DNA of 37,002 bases from JAFGCL01 sp964423835. GTDB taxonomy: Bacteria > Chloroflexota > Dehalococcoidia > UBA2247 > RBG-13-53-26. The DNA is taken from contig CAYRGJ010000033.1 in the NCBI GenBank assembly GCA_964423835.1, positions 1-37,002 on the forward strand. The letters run 5' to 3'. Below, one piece after another: positions 1 to 8,002 of the stretch. The translations under genes were made by a program, and so were the position numbers. Below the pieces are notes generated by a model, which was not told where the DNA came from, made no database searches, and worked only from the letters and a program-made list of their open reading frames with translations. Positions within the stretch are counted from its first letter, which is position 1; each line of letters opens with the position of its first letter.

Positions 1-2
1 TG

Positions 3-80
3 GTGTTCTTCGGCCCGTTCGTGCCGCTCATTCTCCTCCGGCGCAGACGCAGAAAACAGGAGGCTGAAGAGCGGTCGTGA
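3..80 (+). CDS. C-terminal end of a membrane protein (partial)
   Basis: An open frame enters from the left edge and stops at TGA 78-80. The visible 25 residues are a hydrophobic stretch (VFFGPFVPLILL) followed by five arginines and a charged, Glu-rich tail. This is the pattern of a last transmembrane helix with a positively charged cytoplasmic end. No family can be assigned from so little. It converges on the MaoC gene that follows on the other strand. Confidence 0.5.
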   Translation: MFFGPFVPLILLRRRRRKQEAEERS

Positions 81-116
81 ATGCTGGCAGGCTCTGTCAG
101 TATGTCTCCGGCGGTT

Positions 117-563
117 CTAACCAGGGTTCCTTCTCAAGACAAAGAGGGGACATTCCAGCTCCAGTACCGTTTCCCCCTTCTGGTTTCGCATTGTAGTCAC
201 CAATCGGATCATGCCCCGATCTGGCTTGGTCCGCGATACACGCTTTTCGATGCACTCGACGGTTTGCACAAGGCGATCACCCGGTCTCACGGGGTTGGGA
301 AACCGGGCCTTCCATTCTGAGCCTCCGAACATGGCCATCTTCGAGGTTATCGGCTTGCCCAAGCTGCTGCTGATGGCCATAGTGTAGATCGATGACGCTA
401 TGAGGCCACCATGCTCAGAAGCTATTGCCGCCTCAGGATCGGTGTGAATGGCCAATGAGTCCCACTTCCTGGCGAAAGCCAACAGCTCCCTTTTGGTAAC
501 TACGTAGTCGGATGTGGTCAACGGCTGCCTGAGCGGTATGTCTTCAAAATACCACATCTCCAT
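117..563 (-). CDS. MaoC-like (hotdog) acyl dehydratase
   Basis: A 148-residue single-hotdog protein of the MaoC/R-specific enoyl-CoA hydratase family, which reversibly hydrates 2-enoyl-CoA. The family's Asp-x4-His dyad is visible as D35 and H40 in the WDSLAIHTDPEAA segment. It is followed by the GG-L-A-S stretch and a late VRPGDRL segment typical of these folds. The ATG at 563 has a GGAGGT ribosome site about 10 nt upstream. It lies 82 nt downstream of the acyl-CoA synthetase-like gene on the same strand, so the two may be cotranscribed. The substrate is unknown; a short- or medium-chain CoA ester in a beta-oxidation-like route is likely. A thioesterase role is less likely given the intact dyad. 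Confidence 0.8.
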   Translation of the reverse strand: MEMWYFEDIPLRQPLTTSDYVVTKRELLAFARKWDSLAIHTDPEAAIASEHGGLIASSIYTMAISSSLGKPITSKMAMFGGSEWKARFPNPVRPGDRLVQTVECIEKRVSRTKPDRGMIRLVTTMRNQKGETVLELECPLFVLRRNPG

Positions 564-645
564 TCTCGACTACACCTCCACTACTTGAGAGAGTCCCCGA
601 TTCCCCCTCACTGACTGTAACACTTCTTGAGTCCCTGTTCGCTGA

Positions 646-2106
646 TCAGGGAGAGCCCGGAACCCGGGCATCCCGGTAGTCGCGCCAGCGCATGAACCGC
701 TCGATGGCCCGGGCGGCATCGGTCATGGAGTGGTAAACGGGCAGGCCGGCCTCATAGAAGACCCGGGCCTGCTTCTCGCACAGGTCCCACCCTTGGGTGT
801 TGGCCTGCGAGTGGAGCACCACCGCGATCGGCTTAACCGGATCCCGGTTCAGCCTGATTATGGTGTCCGCCTCTGCCTGGAAAATCGGGGCCGTGGCTGC
901 CACCGGTACCATCATGCCCCTCAGCGGGGCGTGGAAGACGACCATGTCTATGCCGTCATACTGATACAGCGAAGTGAGGGCTTCGTGGACCGCTGAGGCC
1001 GACGCCAGGTTGGGGATATCCAGCGGGTTGTTCAGGATGGTGCCCGCCTCGTTGCCCACCGACTTCCTCCATGCATCCTTCATCCACCGCGGCAGGGCCG
1101 GCAGGGCGAAACCATGCTCCTCCCACTCGTCCGTGGAAAGAACCGCGGCCCCTCCACCCATGCCCACCAGCGCCAGGCGCTTCCCCTCCGGCCGGCGGAG
1201 AAACGTGAAGGTCACCAGCATGTCCGCCACCTCGCTCATGGTCTCCGCCCAGACGGCACCCACCTGGCGCACCACGGTCCGCCAAACCGGAACGGACCCC
1301 GCCAGGGACGCCGTGTGCGAGGCCGCGGCCGCCGATCCGGCTGGCGTGCGGCCCCCTTTTATGATGACCACCGGTTTGGCGCGGGCCGTCTGGCGGAGAA
1401 CCTGGAAAAACCTGCGCCCATCCCGGACCCCTTCGATATAGGCCGCGATGATCTTCGTTTTCGGGTCCTGCTGGAAGTACTGCATGATGTCGGTCTCATC
1501 GATGTCGGTTCCGTTGCCGTACGAGATGACCTTGCTGAAACGTACTCCCCTGGCGGCGGCTGCCCGTACCAGGAATGCGGACTGCCCACCGCTCTGGCAC
1601 AGAAAAGAGACATGCCCGCTTTCACGGGGAAGGTCGGGGGCGTACGACAGGCCTGCCTTCGGCGAATAGATGCCGAGGCAGTTGGGGCCGATGATCCTGA
1701 CGCCGGTTCTTCGGGATATCCCGGCTATTTCCCGCTCCAGGGCGCGGCCCTGCGCGGTGTTGAGCTCGGAGAAACCAGAGGTGAACATGCCCACGGCCTT
1801 CACCCCCTTCTCCGCGGCATCCCGCAGAAGCTGGGGTACCAGCCTGGCTGGTATGCAGGAGATCACGTAGTCCACGGGCCCGGGGATATCCCGCAGGCTG
1901 GGGAGAATCGGAAGCCCGCACGCTTCGCCGCCCCGGGGATTGATGGGGTAGACCCGGCCTTTGAAGCCAAAGTCGAGGGTGTGGTTGAGGAACAGACGCC
2001 CGGCATTGGGCAACCCTTCCGATCCCGTAGCAGAGCCCGGGGCCACGCCAACAATGGCTATTGATTTTGCACTGAATGCCGCATCAAGGGCCTGGTTTGT
2101 CTCCAT
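646..2106 (-). CDS. NDP-forming acyl-CoA synthetase, alpha-subunit type (CoA-binding + ligase-CoA domains)
   Basis: A 486-residue protein with an N-terminal Rossmann CoA-binding domain (about residues 12-110, IAIVGVAPGS). Succinyl-CoA-ligase-like domains follow (about 150-300 and 320-460). The SHTASLAGS segment holds H264, at the position of the phosphorylated His of ADP-forming acetyl-CoA synthetases. No ATP-grasp beta domain is fused or found next door, so it may pair with a distant beta subunit or act as a CoA/acyl-CoA sensor. A TTG 87 nt upstream would extend the frame. I prefer ATG 2106, because a candidate promoter (2122-2150) lies inside that extension and homology begins at METNQALDAAF. 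The same domain forms the N-terminal part of Pat-type protein acetyltransferases, of interest because a GNAT gene and acs lie nearby. Confidence 0.82.
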   Translation of the reverse strand: METNQALDAAFSAKSIAIVGVAPGSATGSEGLPNAGRLFLNHTLDFGFKGRVYPINPRGGEACGLPILPSLRDIPGPVDYVISCIPARLVPQLLRDAAEKGVKAVGMFTSGFSELNTAQGRALEREIAGISRRTGVRIIGPNCLGIYSPKAGLSYAPDLPRESGHVSFLCQSGGQSAFLVRAAAARGVRFSKVISYGNGTDIDETDIMQYFQQDPKTKIIAAYIEGVRDGRRFFQVLRQTARAKPVVIIKGGRTPAGSAAAASHTASLAGSVPVWRTVVRQVGAVWAETMSEVADMLVTFTFLRRPEGKRLALVGMGGGAAVLSTDEWEEHGFALPALPRWMKDAWRKSVGNEAGTILNNPLDIPNLASASAVHEALTSLYQYDGIDMVVFHAPLRGMMVPVAATAPIFQAEADTIIRLNRDPVKPIAVVLHSQANTQGWDLCEKQARVFYEAGLPVYHSMTDAARAIERFMRWRDYRDARVPGSP

Positions 2107-2121
2107 TGGGCGTTCAAGCAC

Positions 2122-2150
2122 ATGATACACTCTGGATGGAGGGCGGGCAA
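2122..2150 (-). promoter_or_regulatory. Candidate sigma-70 promoter for the acyl-CoA synthetase-like gene
   Basis: On the minus strand, -35 TTGCCC (2145-2150), a 17-nt spacer and -10 TATCAT (2122-2127). The predicted transcription start near 2115 leaves a leader of about 9 nt before ATG 2106. That fits the absence of any Shine-Dalgarno sequence there. Confidence 0.4.
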
Positions 2151-2219
2151 AGGCAAAAGCCAGCACATCGACGAGGCTTGTCCCCAAGGACAAGGGCAGC
2201 CGCGAAACAAGCGCAATCC

Positions 2220-2248
2220 TTGACGACAGCAGCAGAAAGTGGTATAAG
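2220..2248 (+). promoter_or_regulatory. Strong sigma-70 promoter of a candidate small RNA or riboswitch
   Basis: -35 TTGACG (2220-2225), an exact 17-nt spacer, and -10 TATAAG (2243-2248) preceded by TGG, an extended -10 element. This is the best sigma-70 match in the window. It points rightward into a stretch that ends in an intrinsic terminator 100 nt later and holds no convincing coding frame. Confidence 0.6.
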
Positions 2249-2254
2249 TCATCA

Positions 2255-2350
2255 GCACTTGCTGGAGACCGTGAACCGCCGCCTGAATCTGGTCACTTTG
2301 GCGGTGGGGAGTCAATAGTGAAACCGATCCTAATGCGGGTCGGTTTTTTT
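2255..2350 (+). ncRNA. Candidate ~96-nt structured RNA (small RNA or terminator-type riboswitch)
   Basis: The transcript would start near 2255, given the promoter at 2220-2248, and end at the terminator 2321-2350. Inside it, GACC 2267-2270 can pair with GGTC 2291-2294, and ACCGCC 2275-2280 with GGCGGT 2300-2305. The two stems interleave and so form an H-type pseudoknot, followed directly by the terminator hairpin. That layout is used by small riboswitches such as preQ1 and SAM-II, but I recognise no known aptamer consensus. The 74-residue gene at 2433 begins 82 nt after the terminator. The RNA could therefore be an attenuating leader for it, or an independent sRNA. I saw no SRP RNA or 6S signature. 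Confidence 0.45.
2321..2350 (+). terminator. Rho-independent terminator
   Basis: AAACCGATCC (2321-2330) and GGGTCGGTTT (2335-2344) form a 10-bp stem with one G-U pair around a 5-nt loop drawn from TAATGC. The stem runs into an uninterrupted T tract (2343-2350). The T tract is on the plus strand, yet the only upstream plus-strand gene ends at 80. It therefore most likely serves the small RNA described above. Confidence 0.8.
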
Positions 2351-2432
2351 ATTGTCGCAGGGGCGGGCATGACTGGCGAGCACCTCGAGGCAGGGCATTT
2401 GTAGAAGACCGCAGCAGGGTGGAGGTAACACG

Positions 2433-2657
2433 ATGAGCCAACAGAACGACTCATTGGACAATGTGGGATGCATGCATTACTGGGTGATTGACTTGGCGGA
2501 TGGCCGTACCAGCCGGGGGAAATGCTCGCGTTGCGGAGCCGCCAGGGACTTCCCCAACTACTTCGGTGACTGCGTCACTGACACGGATCTCTATGAGCGG
2601 TGGATGAGCAAACGGGCCGTGGATCAGTCGACCACCGGACGACTGGAGATGGTCTAG
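2433..2657 (+). CDS. Small zinc-ribbon-like hypothetical protein
   Basis: A 74-residue protein with a good ribosome site (GGAGGT, 6 nt before the ATG). The sequence has Cys13 and His15, then GKCSRCGAARDF with Cys31 and Cys34, and a further Cys. This is consistent with a small metal-binding fold of the C-x-H ... C-x2-C kind, possibly a nucleic-acid or regulatory adaptor. I do not recognise a named family. It follows the candidate RNA/terminator element (2255-2350) on the same strand, which could control it. Nothing links it functionally to the amidase downstream beyond orientation. Confidence 0.7.
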   Translation: MSQQNDSLDNVGCMHYWVIDLADGRTSRGKCSRCGAARDFPNYFGDCVTDTDLYERWMSKRAVDQSTTGRLEMV

Positions 2658-2855
2658 AGAGACCGCCCGGCACTATCCCATGCCCTGTTGCCATGTGACA
2701 TGATCTGGCACACGCGGGTGCGATAACCACACAGATCCAGGCTGAGAAGTCGCTGTTCCGCCCTTACGTAGCGACCAGGCGAGTTTGGGCGATTGCCCGG
2801 ATTGGCGGTGAGTCCGCCAGCGTTGGTGCGGTCGAGGGACAGGAAGGGGGAGCGC

Positions 2856-4298
2856 ATGCCAGACACCGGACTTCCCTTCATGGACGGTACAGCCCAGGCT
2901 GAACTGGTGCGCAGACGAGAGGTGACGCCCCTGGAGCTTGTAGATGCTGCTATAGAGCGCATCGAGCGCGTCAACCCCGCCATCAACGCCGTAATCACCC
3001 CCATGTTCGAGGAGGCACGAAGCGTGGCCAGGGGCAAGCTGCCACGCGGGCCCTTCACCGGTGTGCCTTTTCTGCTCAAAGACCTGTGTGCTGCCTATGC
3101 GGGAGTGAGGATGACCGCTGGGTCGGTCATGACGAGGGAGTATGTGCCCGATTACGATAGTGAGCTGGTACGAAGGCTGAAACGGGCAGGGCTCATAGTG
3201 CTGGGGAAAACCAATACTCCCGAGTTTGGCCTGGTGGCCACAACTGAGCCGCGGCTTTTCGGCCCGTGTCGGAACCCATGGGATACCGGTCGAACCACCG
3301 GTGGCTCTAGTGGCGGTTCTGCTGCCGCCGTAGCTGCCAGGATGGTGGCCATGGCGCACGGCAACGACGCTGGCGGGTCCATCAGGATTCCCAGTTCATG
3401 CTGCGGTTGTTTCGGGCTCAAGACTACGCGGGGACGCAATCCACTGGGTCCGGATCACGGCGAACTGCTGGGCGGACTGGGTGTGGACCATGCTATCACC
3501 ATGTCAGTGCGTGACAGCGCTGCTCTGCTGGATGCCACGTCCGGGCCTGATGTGGGTGATCCGTACTGGGCACCTCCTCCGTCGCGCCCCTTCCTCAGTG
3601 AAGCAGGCCAGGATCCGGGCAGTCTACGGATAGCCTTCACTACCAGGGCTCCTGCCGGTTACAGGACACACCCGGACTGCGTTGCTGCCACCGAGAGAGC
3701 TGCCGCCCTCTGCACTAAGCTTGGTCACCGTGTGGAAGAGATCCCTGCTATCGCGCCGAGCAGTGATGACGTGAATCAGGCGCAATTCGTCAAGTTCGTC
3801 ACTACCATGGCCTGTGCGATCGAAGAAGGAGCGCTGAGTGTGGGGAAGAGCCCGATGCCGGACGAGGTGGAGCCGCTCACCTGGACCGTGTACGAAATGG
3901 GGAGACAGATCAATTCCATAACCTGTCTGCACGCCGACACGATCCTGCAGCGCTTCAGCCGGGAGATTGGCCGGTTCTACGAGAAGTACGACATATGGAT
4001 GGCGCCCACCCTCATCCAGCCCCCTGTTCCGCTCGGGTACTTCGATCCCAAGCCCGATGACCCGATGGAGATTTTCTGGCGCACGGAGGGCTTTGGCTCG
4101 TTTGCGGCATTCACCCCTTTGATCAACACGTCCGGTCAACCCGCCATGTCGGTGCCCCTCTACTGGAACGCCATGAACCTGCCTATCGGGATTCAGTTTG
4201 CCGGCCGGTTTGGAGACGAGGCAACTCTGTTCAGGCTGGCAGCACAATTGGAGGAAGCTCAGCCTTGGCACAATCGACGTCCCCCTGTATCTGCCTGA
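2856..4298 (+). CDS. Amidase (amidase signature family)
   Basis: A 480-residue amidase-signature hydrolase that cleaves carboxamides to acid and ammonia. The Ser-cis-Ser-Lys triad is complete: K75 in PFLLKDL, S151/S152 in the GGSSGGSAAA loop, and nucleophile S175 in GGSIRIPSS. Length and the C-terminal NLPIGIQFAG segment fit the stand-alone amidase/GatA-like group. No gatB or gatC is adjacent, so a role in tRNA-Gln formation is unlikely. ATG 2856 is chosen over TTG 2793 because AGGAAGGGGGAG sits just upstream of it. A short hairpin (TGGCGG/CCGCCA, 2803-2819) and the palindrome CATGTGACATG (2692-2702) lie in the 198-nt gap before it. The substrate could be an amide giving an acid for CoA activation. 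Confidence 0.9.
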   Translation: MPDTGLPFMDGTAQAELVRRREVTPLELVDAAIERIERVNPAINAVITPMFEEARSVARGKLPRGPFTGVPFLLKDLCAAYAGVRMTAGSVMTREYVPDYDSELVRRLKRAGLIVLGKTNTPEFGLVATTEPRLFGPCRNPWDTGRTTGGSSGGSAAAVAARMVAMAHGNDAGGSIRIPSSCCGCFGLKTTRGRNPLGPDHGELLGGLGVDHAITMSVRDSAALLDATSGPDVGDPYWAPPPSRPFLSEAGQDPGSLRIAFTTRAPAGYRTHPDCVAATERAAALCTKLGHRVEEIPAIAPSSDDVNQAQFVKFVTTMACAIEEGALSVGKSPMPDEVEPLTWTVYEMGRQINSITCLHADTILQRFSREIGRFYEKYDIWMAPTLIQPPVPLGYFDPKPDDPMEIFWRTEGFGSFAAFTPLINTSGQPAMSVPLYWNAMNLPIGIQFAGRFGDEATLFRLAAQLEEAQPWHNRRPPVSA

Positions 4299-4349
4299 TT
4301 TGGCGATGTGGGTCATGGTCGCCAGGGTCGAGATAGCTGGAGCGCCAGG

Positions 4350-4892
4350 TCACACCTCGGACCTCTCAAGTATCTCTGCTACGGACACCGTTACATAGCA
4401 GGTTACGGAGCTGTCTATCGCCACCGTCATCGACGGGCTGACTCTCCGCAGGATATGAAGGATGCGACCGTTCACCCTCAACACCTCACCCGTGAAATAG
4501 CGAACGCTGCGCTCCCAGGCCAGCCCGGCCAGATGCTTCAGCAGCATCGTGCCAAGACCCTTGTGCTGTTCGCTGTCCTGAACGGCAAAGGCCATTTCAG
4601 CCGTATCGCCACAAGGGAGACGGTGATACCGTCCGACGGCGACGATATGCCTGTCTTCTCCATGTTCTTTTTCGGCCGCCAGCGCCAGGTTGTCATGCCG
4701 GTCAAGGTCGCAGTAGTCCTTCAGGTCTACCTGGCTCAGATCGCCTTTGGCATAGTGATAGTAGAGAAACCGGCTCTCAAGGCTCAAGCGGGTGTGGAAG
4801 GACAAGATGGCCTCCCTATCCTCAGGGCCAATCAATCTGAGCACGCCTCGACTGCCGTCACGCAGTGTTATCTCCTGCGGATAGCTTCGCAT
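4350..4892 (-). CDS. GNAT family N-acetyltransferase (candidate Acs-modifying acetyltransferase)
   Basis: A 180-residue single GNAT domain. It opens with YPQEITLRDGSRGVLRLIGPEDREAI and SLESRF, which resemble the C-terminal acetyltransferase domain of Pat-type protein acetyltransferases. The acetyl-CoA-binding motif A is visible as the EQHKGLGTMLLKHL stretch (Q/R-x2-G-x-G/A). The frame is open upstream to 5060, but the extension is Arg/Ser-rich low-complexity sequence, so ATG 4892 is preferred; its ribosome site is weak. It lies directly downstream of acs on the same strand with a 278-nt gap. By analogy with Pat and AcuA, which acetylate the catalytic lysine of Acs, it is a plausible regulator of Acs. 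That target is inferred. Confidence 0.75.
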   Translation of the reverse strand: MRSYPQEITLRDGSRGVLRLIGPEDREAILSFHTRLSLESRFLYYHYAKGDLSQVDLKDYCDLDRHDNLALAAEKEHGEDRHIVAVGRYHRLPCGDTAEMAFAVQDSEQHKGLGTMLLKHLAGLAWERSVRYFTGEVLRVNGRILHILRRVSPSMTVAIDSSVTCYVTVSVAEILERSEV

Positions 4893-5170
4893 TCCATGGA
4901 CGACCTTCGAACTACTGGCAGCCAAACGTGGAGACCTGCTGCCACGTGACATGCTGTTCCGGCGCCAGGAGCCCGGGTCACCGCTCCTCAATGGGTCGCG
5001 GTGCCGGGTCTGACCGTGGTGCTGATTCCTGATAGGAAGCGGCATAGAGGTCCCCTGCACGATGGATGGCCCTCTGTGGAGCCACCGGACACCCGGGACC
5101 GGCCCGTCGGCCTTGAGAAAGGCGGCCCGGGACCCGGGCTGCCGGGGGGCCTGGCACAGATGGGGCCCGC

Positions 5171-7135
5171 TTAGCCTGTCCCTTTGTAGCCCACCAGTTC
5201 CTTCAGCTCTGCCACACTCTCCGGGTTTTCGATGGTGGTAGTGTCCCCTATAGGCTGGTCCTTAACCAGGCTCTTCAAGATGCGGCGCATGATCTTGCCG
5301 CTCCTGGTCCGGGGGACGGCGTGAACAAAGATGATCCTGTCCGGCCGGCAGGTAGGGCCGAGAACCTTGGCCACATGGTCCATGAGCTCCCTGGCCAGCT
5401 GGTCTGACCCCTGTCCATTCTTGAGCCTGACAAAGGCCCATGGTGTCTCACCTTTGACGTCATGGGGAGCGGCCACCACTGCGCACTCGGCTACACTCTC
5501 GTGCGTGCCTATGGCATTCTCCACCTCAGCAGTTGAAAGCCTGTGACCGGCGACCTTCATGACGTCGTCTACGCGGCCGGTGAGGCGGAAGTGGTCCTTG
5601 ATGAAGAGCCTGGCACCATCGCTGCTGTAATAGACCCTGTTGCCGTATTGAGACCAGTAGTTCTCCTGGTACATGTCAGGGTTCTTGTAAACGCCTCTGA
5701 GCATGCCCGGGCCAAACGGGCTCTTCTGTACCAGGAACCCCCCTTCGCCTACGCCCAGGGCCTTCCCTTCCTCATCCAGGATCGCGTGCCGGGTCCCGGG
5801 GAAGCTCCTGCCCGCAACGGTCGGAATGAAGGGGCCAATGCCGGGCAGAGCATTGATGAGGGTCCCCCCGGTCTCCGTTTGCCACCAGGTATCGATTATG
5901 GGGCACCTGCCTCCGCCAACCTTCTCCAGATACCACATCCAGGCATCCCGGTTGATCGGCTCGCCAACAGTGCCCAGGATTCGGAGAGTGCTCAGGTCGT
6001 GCTTTTCCAGCCACTCGTCGCCCCAGCCCATGAACATCCTGATCAGCGTCGGGGCGGTGTAGAACACAGTCACCCCGTACTTCTCGATAGTCTCCCACAC
6101 TCTGCTCCTGTCGGGGTAGTCAGGGGCCCCTTCGTAGAATAGCTGGGTGACACCCACAGACAGCGGGCCATAGACATTGTAGGTGTGGCCGGTAACCCAG
6201 CCGATGTCGGAGGTGCACCAGAACACGTCTTCGTCGTGGAGATCGAAGTCCCACTTCGTCGTCCAGTAGGCCTGAGTCATGTAGCCGCCGGTGGAATGGA
6301 TGACTCCTTTGGGTTTGCCCGTAGTGCCGCTGGTGTAGAGAATGTAGAGGATATCCTCGCTGTCCATGGCTTCCGGCTCACAGTACGGGCCTGCCTTGGC
6401 CATCAACTCATGCCACCAGTGGTCTCTACCCTCTGCCCAGCTGACTTCCTGCCCGGTCCGCCTGTAGACGATCACGTCCTTGACCGCCGTCCCCTCCACC
6501 GCCTGATCGGCATTGTTCTTCAGGTTGACCGGGCGTCCGCGGCGGGGGTATCCGTCGCAGGTGACCAGGACCCTGGAGCCGGCATCCAGTATCCTGTCCC
6601 TGAGTGACTCCGCGCTGAAAGCGGAGAAGACCACGCTGTGCGGAGCACCTATGCGAGCGCAGGCCAGCATGGCTATCTGGGCCTCGGGGATCATGGGCAG
6701 ATAGATACTGACCCGGTCACCCTTCTTGACGCCAAGGCCCTTCAGGACATTGGCGAACCTGTTCACCTCACGGTAGAGATCGTAGTAGGTCAGTGTCTTT
6801 GGCGGTTCGTCCGCAGGCTCTCGCACCCCTATTATCGCCGCCTTGTTCCTCCGCCAGGTCCTGACATGCCTGTCCAGGCAGTTGTAGCTGGCGTTCAGCT
6901 TGCCGCCCACGAACCACTGGAAATACGGCAGCTCCTCTCTGTACGTTTCCTGCCAATCCTGAAACCATTCCAGTCCTTCACGAGCCCGTTCTGCCCAGAA
7001 CCCCACCGGGTCCTTGTCCGCCCGCTCGTAGATGGATTCGTCGCTGACCCAGGCCCGCTTCTTCATCTCCTCACTGGGCCAGAACGTCTCCTTCTGACCT
7101 GCGTCTTCGATGATGTATTTGATTTTGTCCTTCAT
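5171..7135 (-). CDS. acsA: Acetyl-CoA synthetase (AMP-forming)
   Basis: A 654-residue member of the ANL superfamily at full length for Acs. It activates acetate to acetyl-CoA through acetyl-AMP. The P-loop YTSGTTGKPKG is at residues 267-277. The DTWWQTETGG segment (415-424) contains the tryptophan that limits the acyl pocket to acetate. The C-terminal PRTRSGKIMRR carries K614, the lysine needed for adenylation and acetylated by Pat-type enzymes. ATG 7135 is supported by GGAGG 7 nt upstream; an in-frame ATG at 7162 lacks a site. A candidate promoter is at 7192-7220. The GNAT gene downstream makes reversible lysine acetylation plausible. No deacetylase is in the window. Confidence 0.95.
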   Translation of the reverse strand: MKDKIKYIIEDAGQKETFWPSEEMKKRAWVSDESIYERADKDPVGFWAERAREGLEWFQDWQETYREELPYFQWFVGGKLNASYNCLDRHVRTWRRNKAAIIGVREPADEPPKTLTYYDLYREVNRFANVLKGLGVKKGDRVSIYLPMIPEAQIAMLACARIGAPHSVVFSAFSAESLRDRILDAGSRVLVTCDGYPRRGRPVNLKNNADQAVEGTAVKDVIVYRRTGQEVSWAEGRDHWWHELMAKAGPYCEPEAMDSEDILYILYTSGTTGKPKGVIHSTGGYMTQAYWTTKWDFDLHDEDVFWCTSDIGWVTGHTYNVYGPLSVGVTQLFYEGAPDYPDRSRVWETIEKYGVTVFYTAPTLIRMFMGWGDEWLEKHDLSTLRILGTVGEPINRDAWMWYLEKVGGGRCPIIDTWWQTETGGTLINALPGIGPFIPTVAGRSFPGTRHAILDEEGKALGVGEGGFLVQKSPFGPGMLRGVYKNPDMYQENYWSQYGNRVYYSSDGARLFIKDHFRLTGRVDDVMKVAGHRLSTAEVENAIGTHESVAECAVVAAPHDVKGETPWAFVRLKNGQGSDQLARELMDHVAKVLGPTCRPDRIIFVHAVPRTRSGKIMRRILKSLVKDQPIGDTTTIENPESVAELKELVGYKGTG

Positions 7136-7498
7136 GAAGAACCTCCTCCCTGGCTGGCACATGCTGTCAGGCAGCAGACACCAGACCCGTCATGCTGTCA
7201 CCGGTCCGCTGTACGTTCAAAGGCAGCAGGGGATAGAAACCTCAACCTGGCCCGGCGGCACTGCCGGTTGTAGAAGACCTGGGGATGTTCCGTGATGTCC
7301 CGGATCGACTCCCGCCCGCTCCCCTTCCCGCTCCCGCTCCAGTATCGCCCGGATGAGAGGTTGTGTCAATAGCCGGCAACGCCTGCTGCAGGTCAGTGCG
7401 CCCCCGGCCGCGCGTCGCGCCTCCGGCTGTCCATGTGGTACCATGTACGGGGCCCCGGAGACAGCAGCATGGCACCAGCAGCGGAAGGGATGAAGCGC
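7136..7498. other. Divergent intergenic region between acs and the DUF3795-type gene
   Basis: About 360 nt without a supported gene. It contains the candidate acs promoter (7192-7220, minus) and two direct copies of CATGCTGTCA (7160-7169 and 7191-7200) spaced 31 bp, about three helical turns. A weak extended -10 (TGG-TACCAT, 7436-7444, plus) could serve the rightward gene. The middle (7260-7420) is GC-rich, with a short dyad but no recognisable element. Confidence 0.4.
7192..7220 (-). promoter_or_regulatory. Candidate acs promoter
   Basis: Minus strand: -35 TTGAAC (7215-7220), a 17-nt spacer and -10 CAGCAT (7192-7197), giving a leader of about 50 nt. The surrounding GGTGAYAGCAT string also occurs at the promoter of the Bcr-like operon (GGTGATAGCAT, 29421-29431). 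The -10 is poor, so the call is tentative. Confidence 0.3.
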
Positions 7499-8002
7499 AT
7501 GTCAGATGCAGGCCAGCTCATTGCCCCCTGCGGCATGAACTGCGGCCTGTGCTTCAGCTACCTGGCCATGAAGAACGACCTCAAGAAGAAGGGGTTCGCC
7601 AGGAAGTACTGCCCCGGCTGCGGGCCGCGCGGCCAGCACTGCACCTTCATGAGCCACCAGTGCCATCTGGTGGGGGAGGGCCTGGTCCGATTCTGCCATG
7701 AGTGCGGCGATTTCCCCTGCCGCCGGCTGAAGGGCCTCGACAAGCGCTACCGGACCAAGTACCACATGAGCATGATAGAGAACCTCAGGTTCATCAAGGA
7801 GCAGGGGATGCAGCGCTTCCTGGAGAAGGAAGAGGCGAAGTGGCGCTGTCCCGAATGCGGCGGGACCATCTGCTGCCACAACGGGCTGTGCTTGGGCTGC
7901 GGTCTCGACAAGCTGCGCCGGAACCGCAAGTACCGCTGGGGTGAAGAGCAGGGGCCTCCTAGTGCCCCGAACGCTCCAGGAGATAGAGCAAGCCGGCGAT
8001 GA
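7499..8002 (+). CDS. DUF3795-type cysteine-rich protein
   Basis: A 167-residue protein opening with the APCGMNCGLCFSYL motif typical of DUF3795, followed by more Cys pairs (CPGCG, CHECGDFPC). A C-terminal zinc-ribbon-like part (CPECGGTICCHNGLCLGCG) comes last. At least 15 cysteines suggest metal or Fe-S binding; the biochemical role of the family is unknown. Three in-frame ATGs are possible (7469, 7490, 7499). I chose 7499 because GGAAGGG stands about 9 nt before it and the conserved motif follows closely. The 3' end overlaps the convergent YeeE/YedE gene by 44 bp. Confidence 0.8.
   Translation: MSDAGQLIAPCGMNCGLCFSYLAMKNDLKKKGFARKYCPGCGPRGQHCTFMSHQCHLVGEGLVRFCHECGDFPCRRLKGLDKRYRTKYHMSMIENLRFIKEQGMQRFLEKEEAKWRCPECGGTICCHNGLCLGCGLDKLRRNRKYRWGEEQGPPSAPNAPGDRASRR

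Noticed and set aside
2107..2193. N-terminal extension of the acyl-CoA synthetase-like protein from TTG 2193
   Set aside because: No ribosome site, no homology-like sequence, and the candidate promoter at 2122-2150 falls inside it; ATG 2106 is more likely.
2076..2318. 80-codon plus-strand frame ending just before the terminator
   Set aside because: It begins antisense to the synthetase gene, lacks a ribosome site, and the strong promoter at 2220-2248 lies inside it; an RNA product fits better, although a degraded gene cannot be fully excluded.
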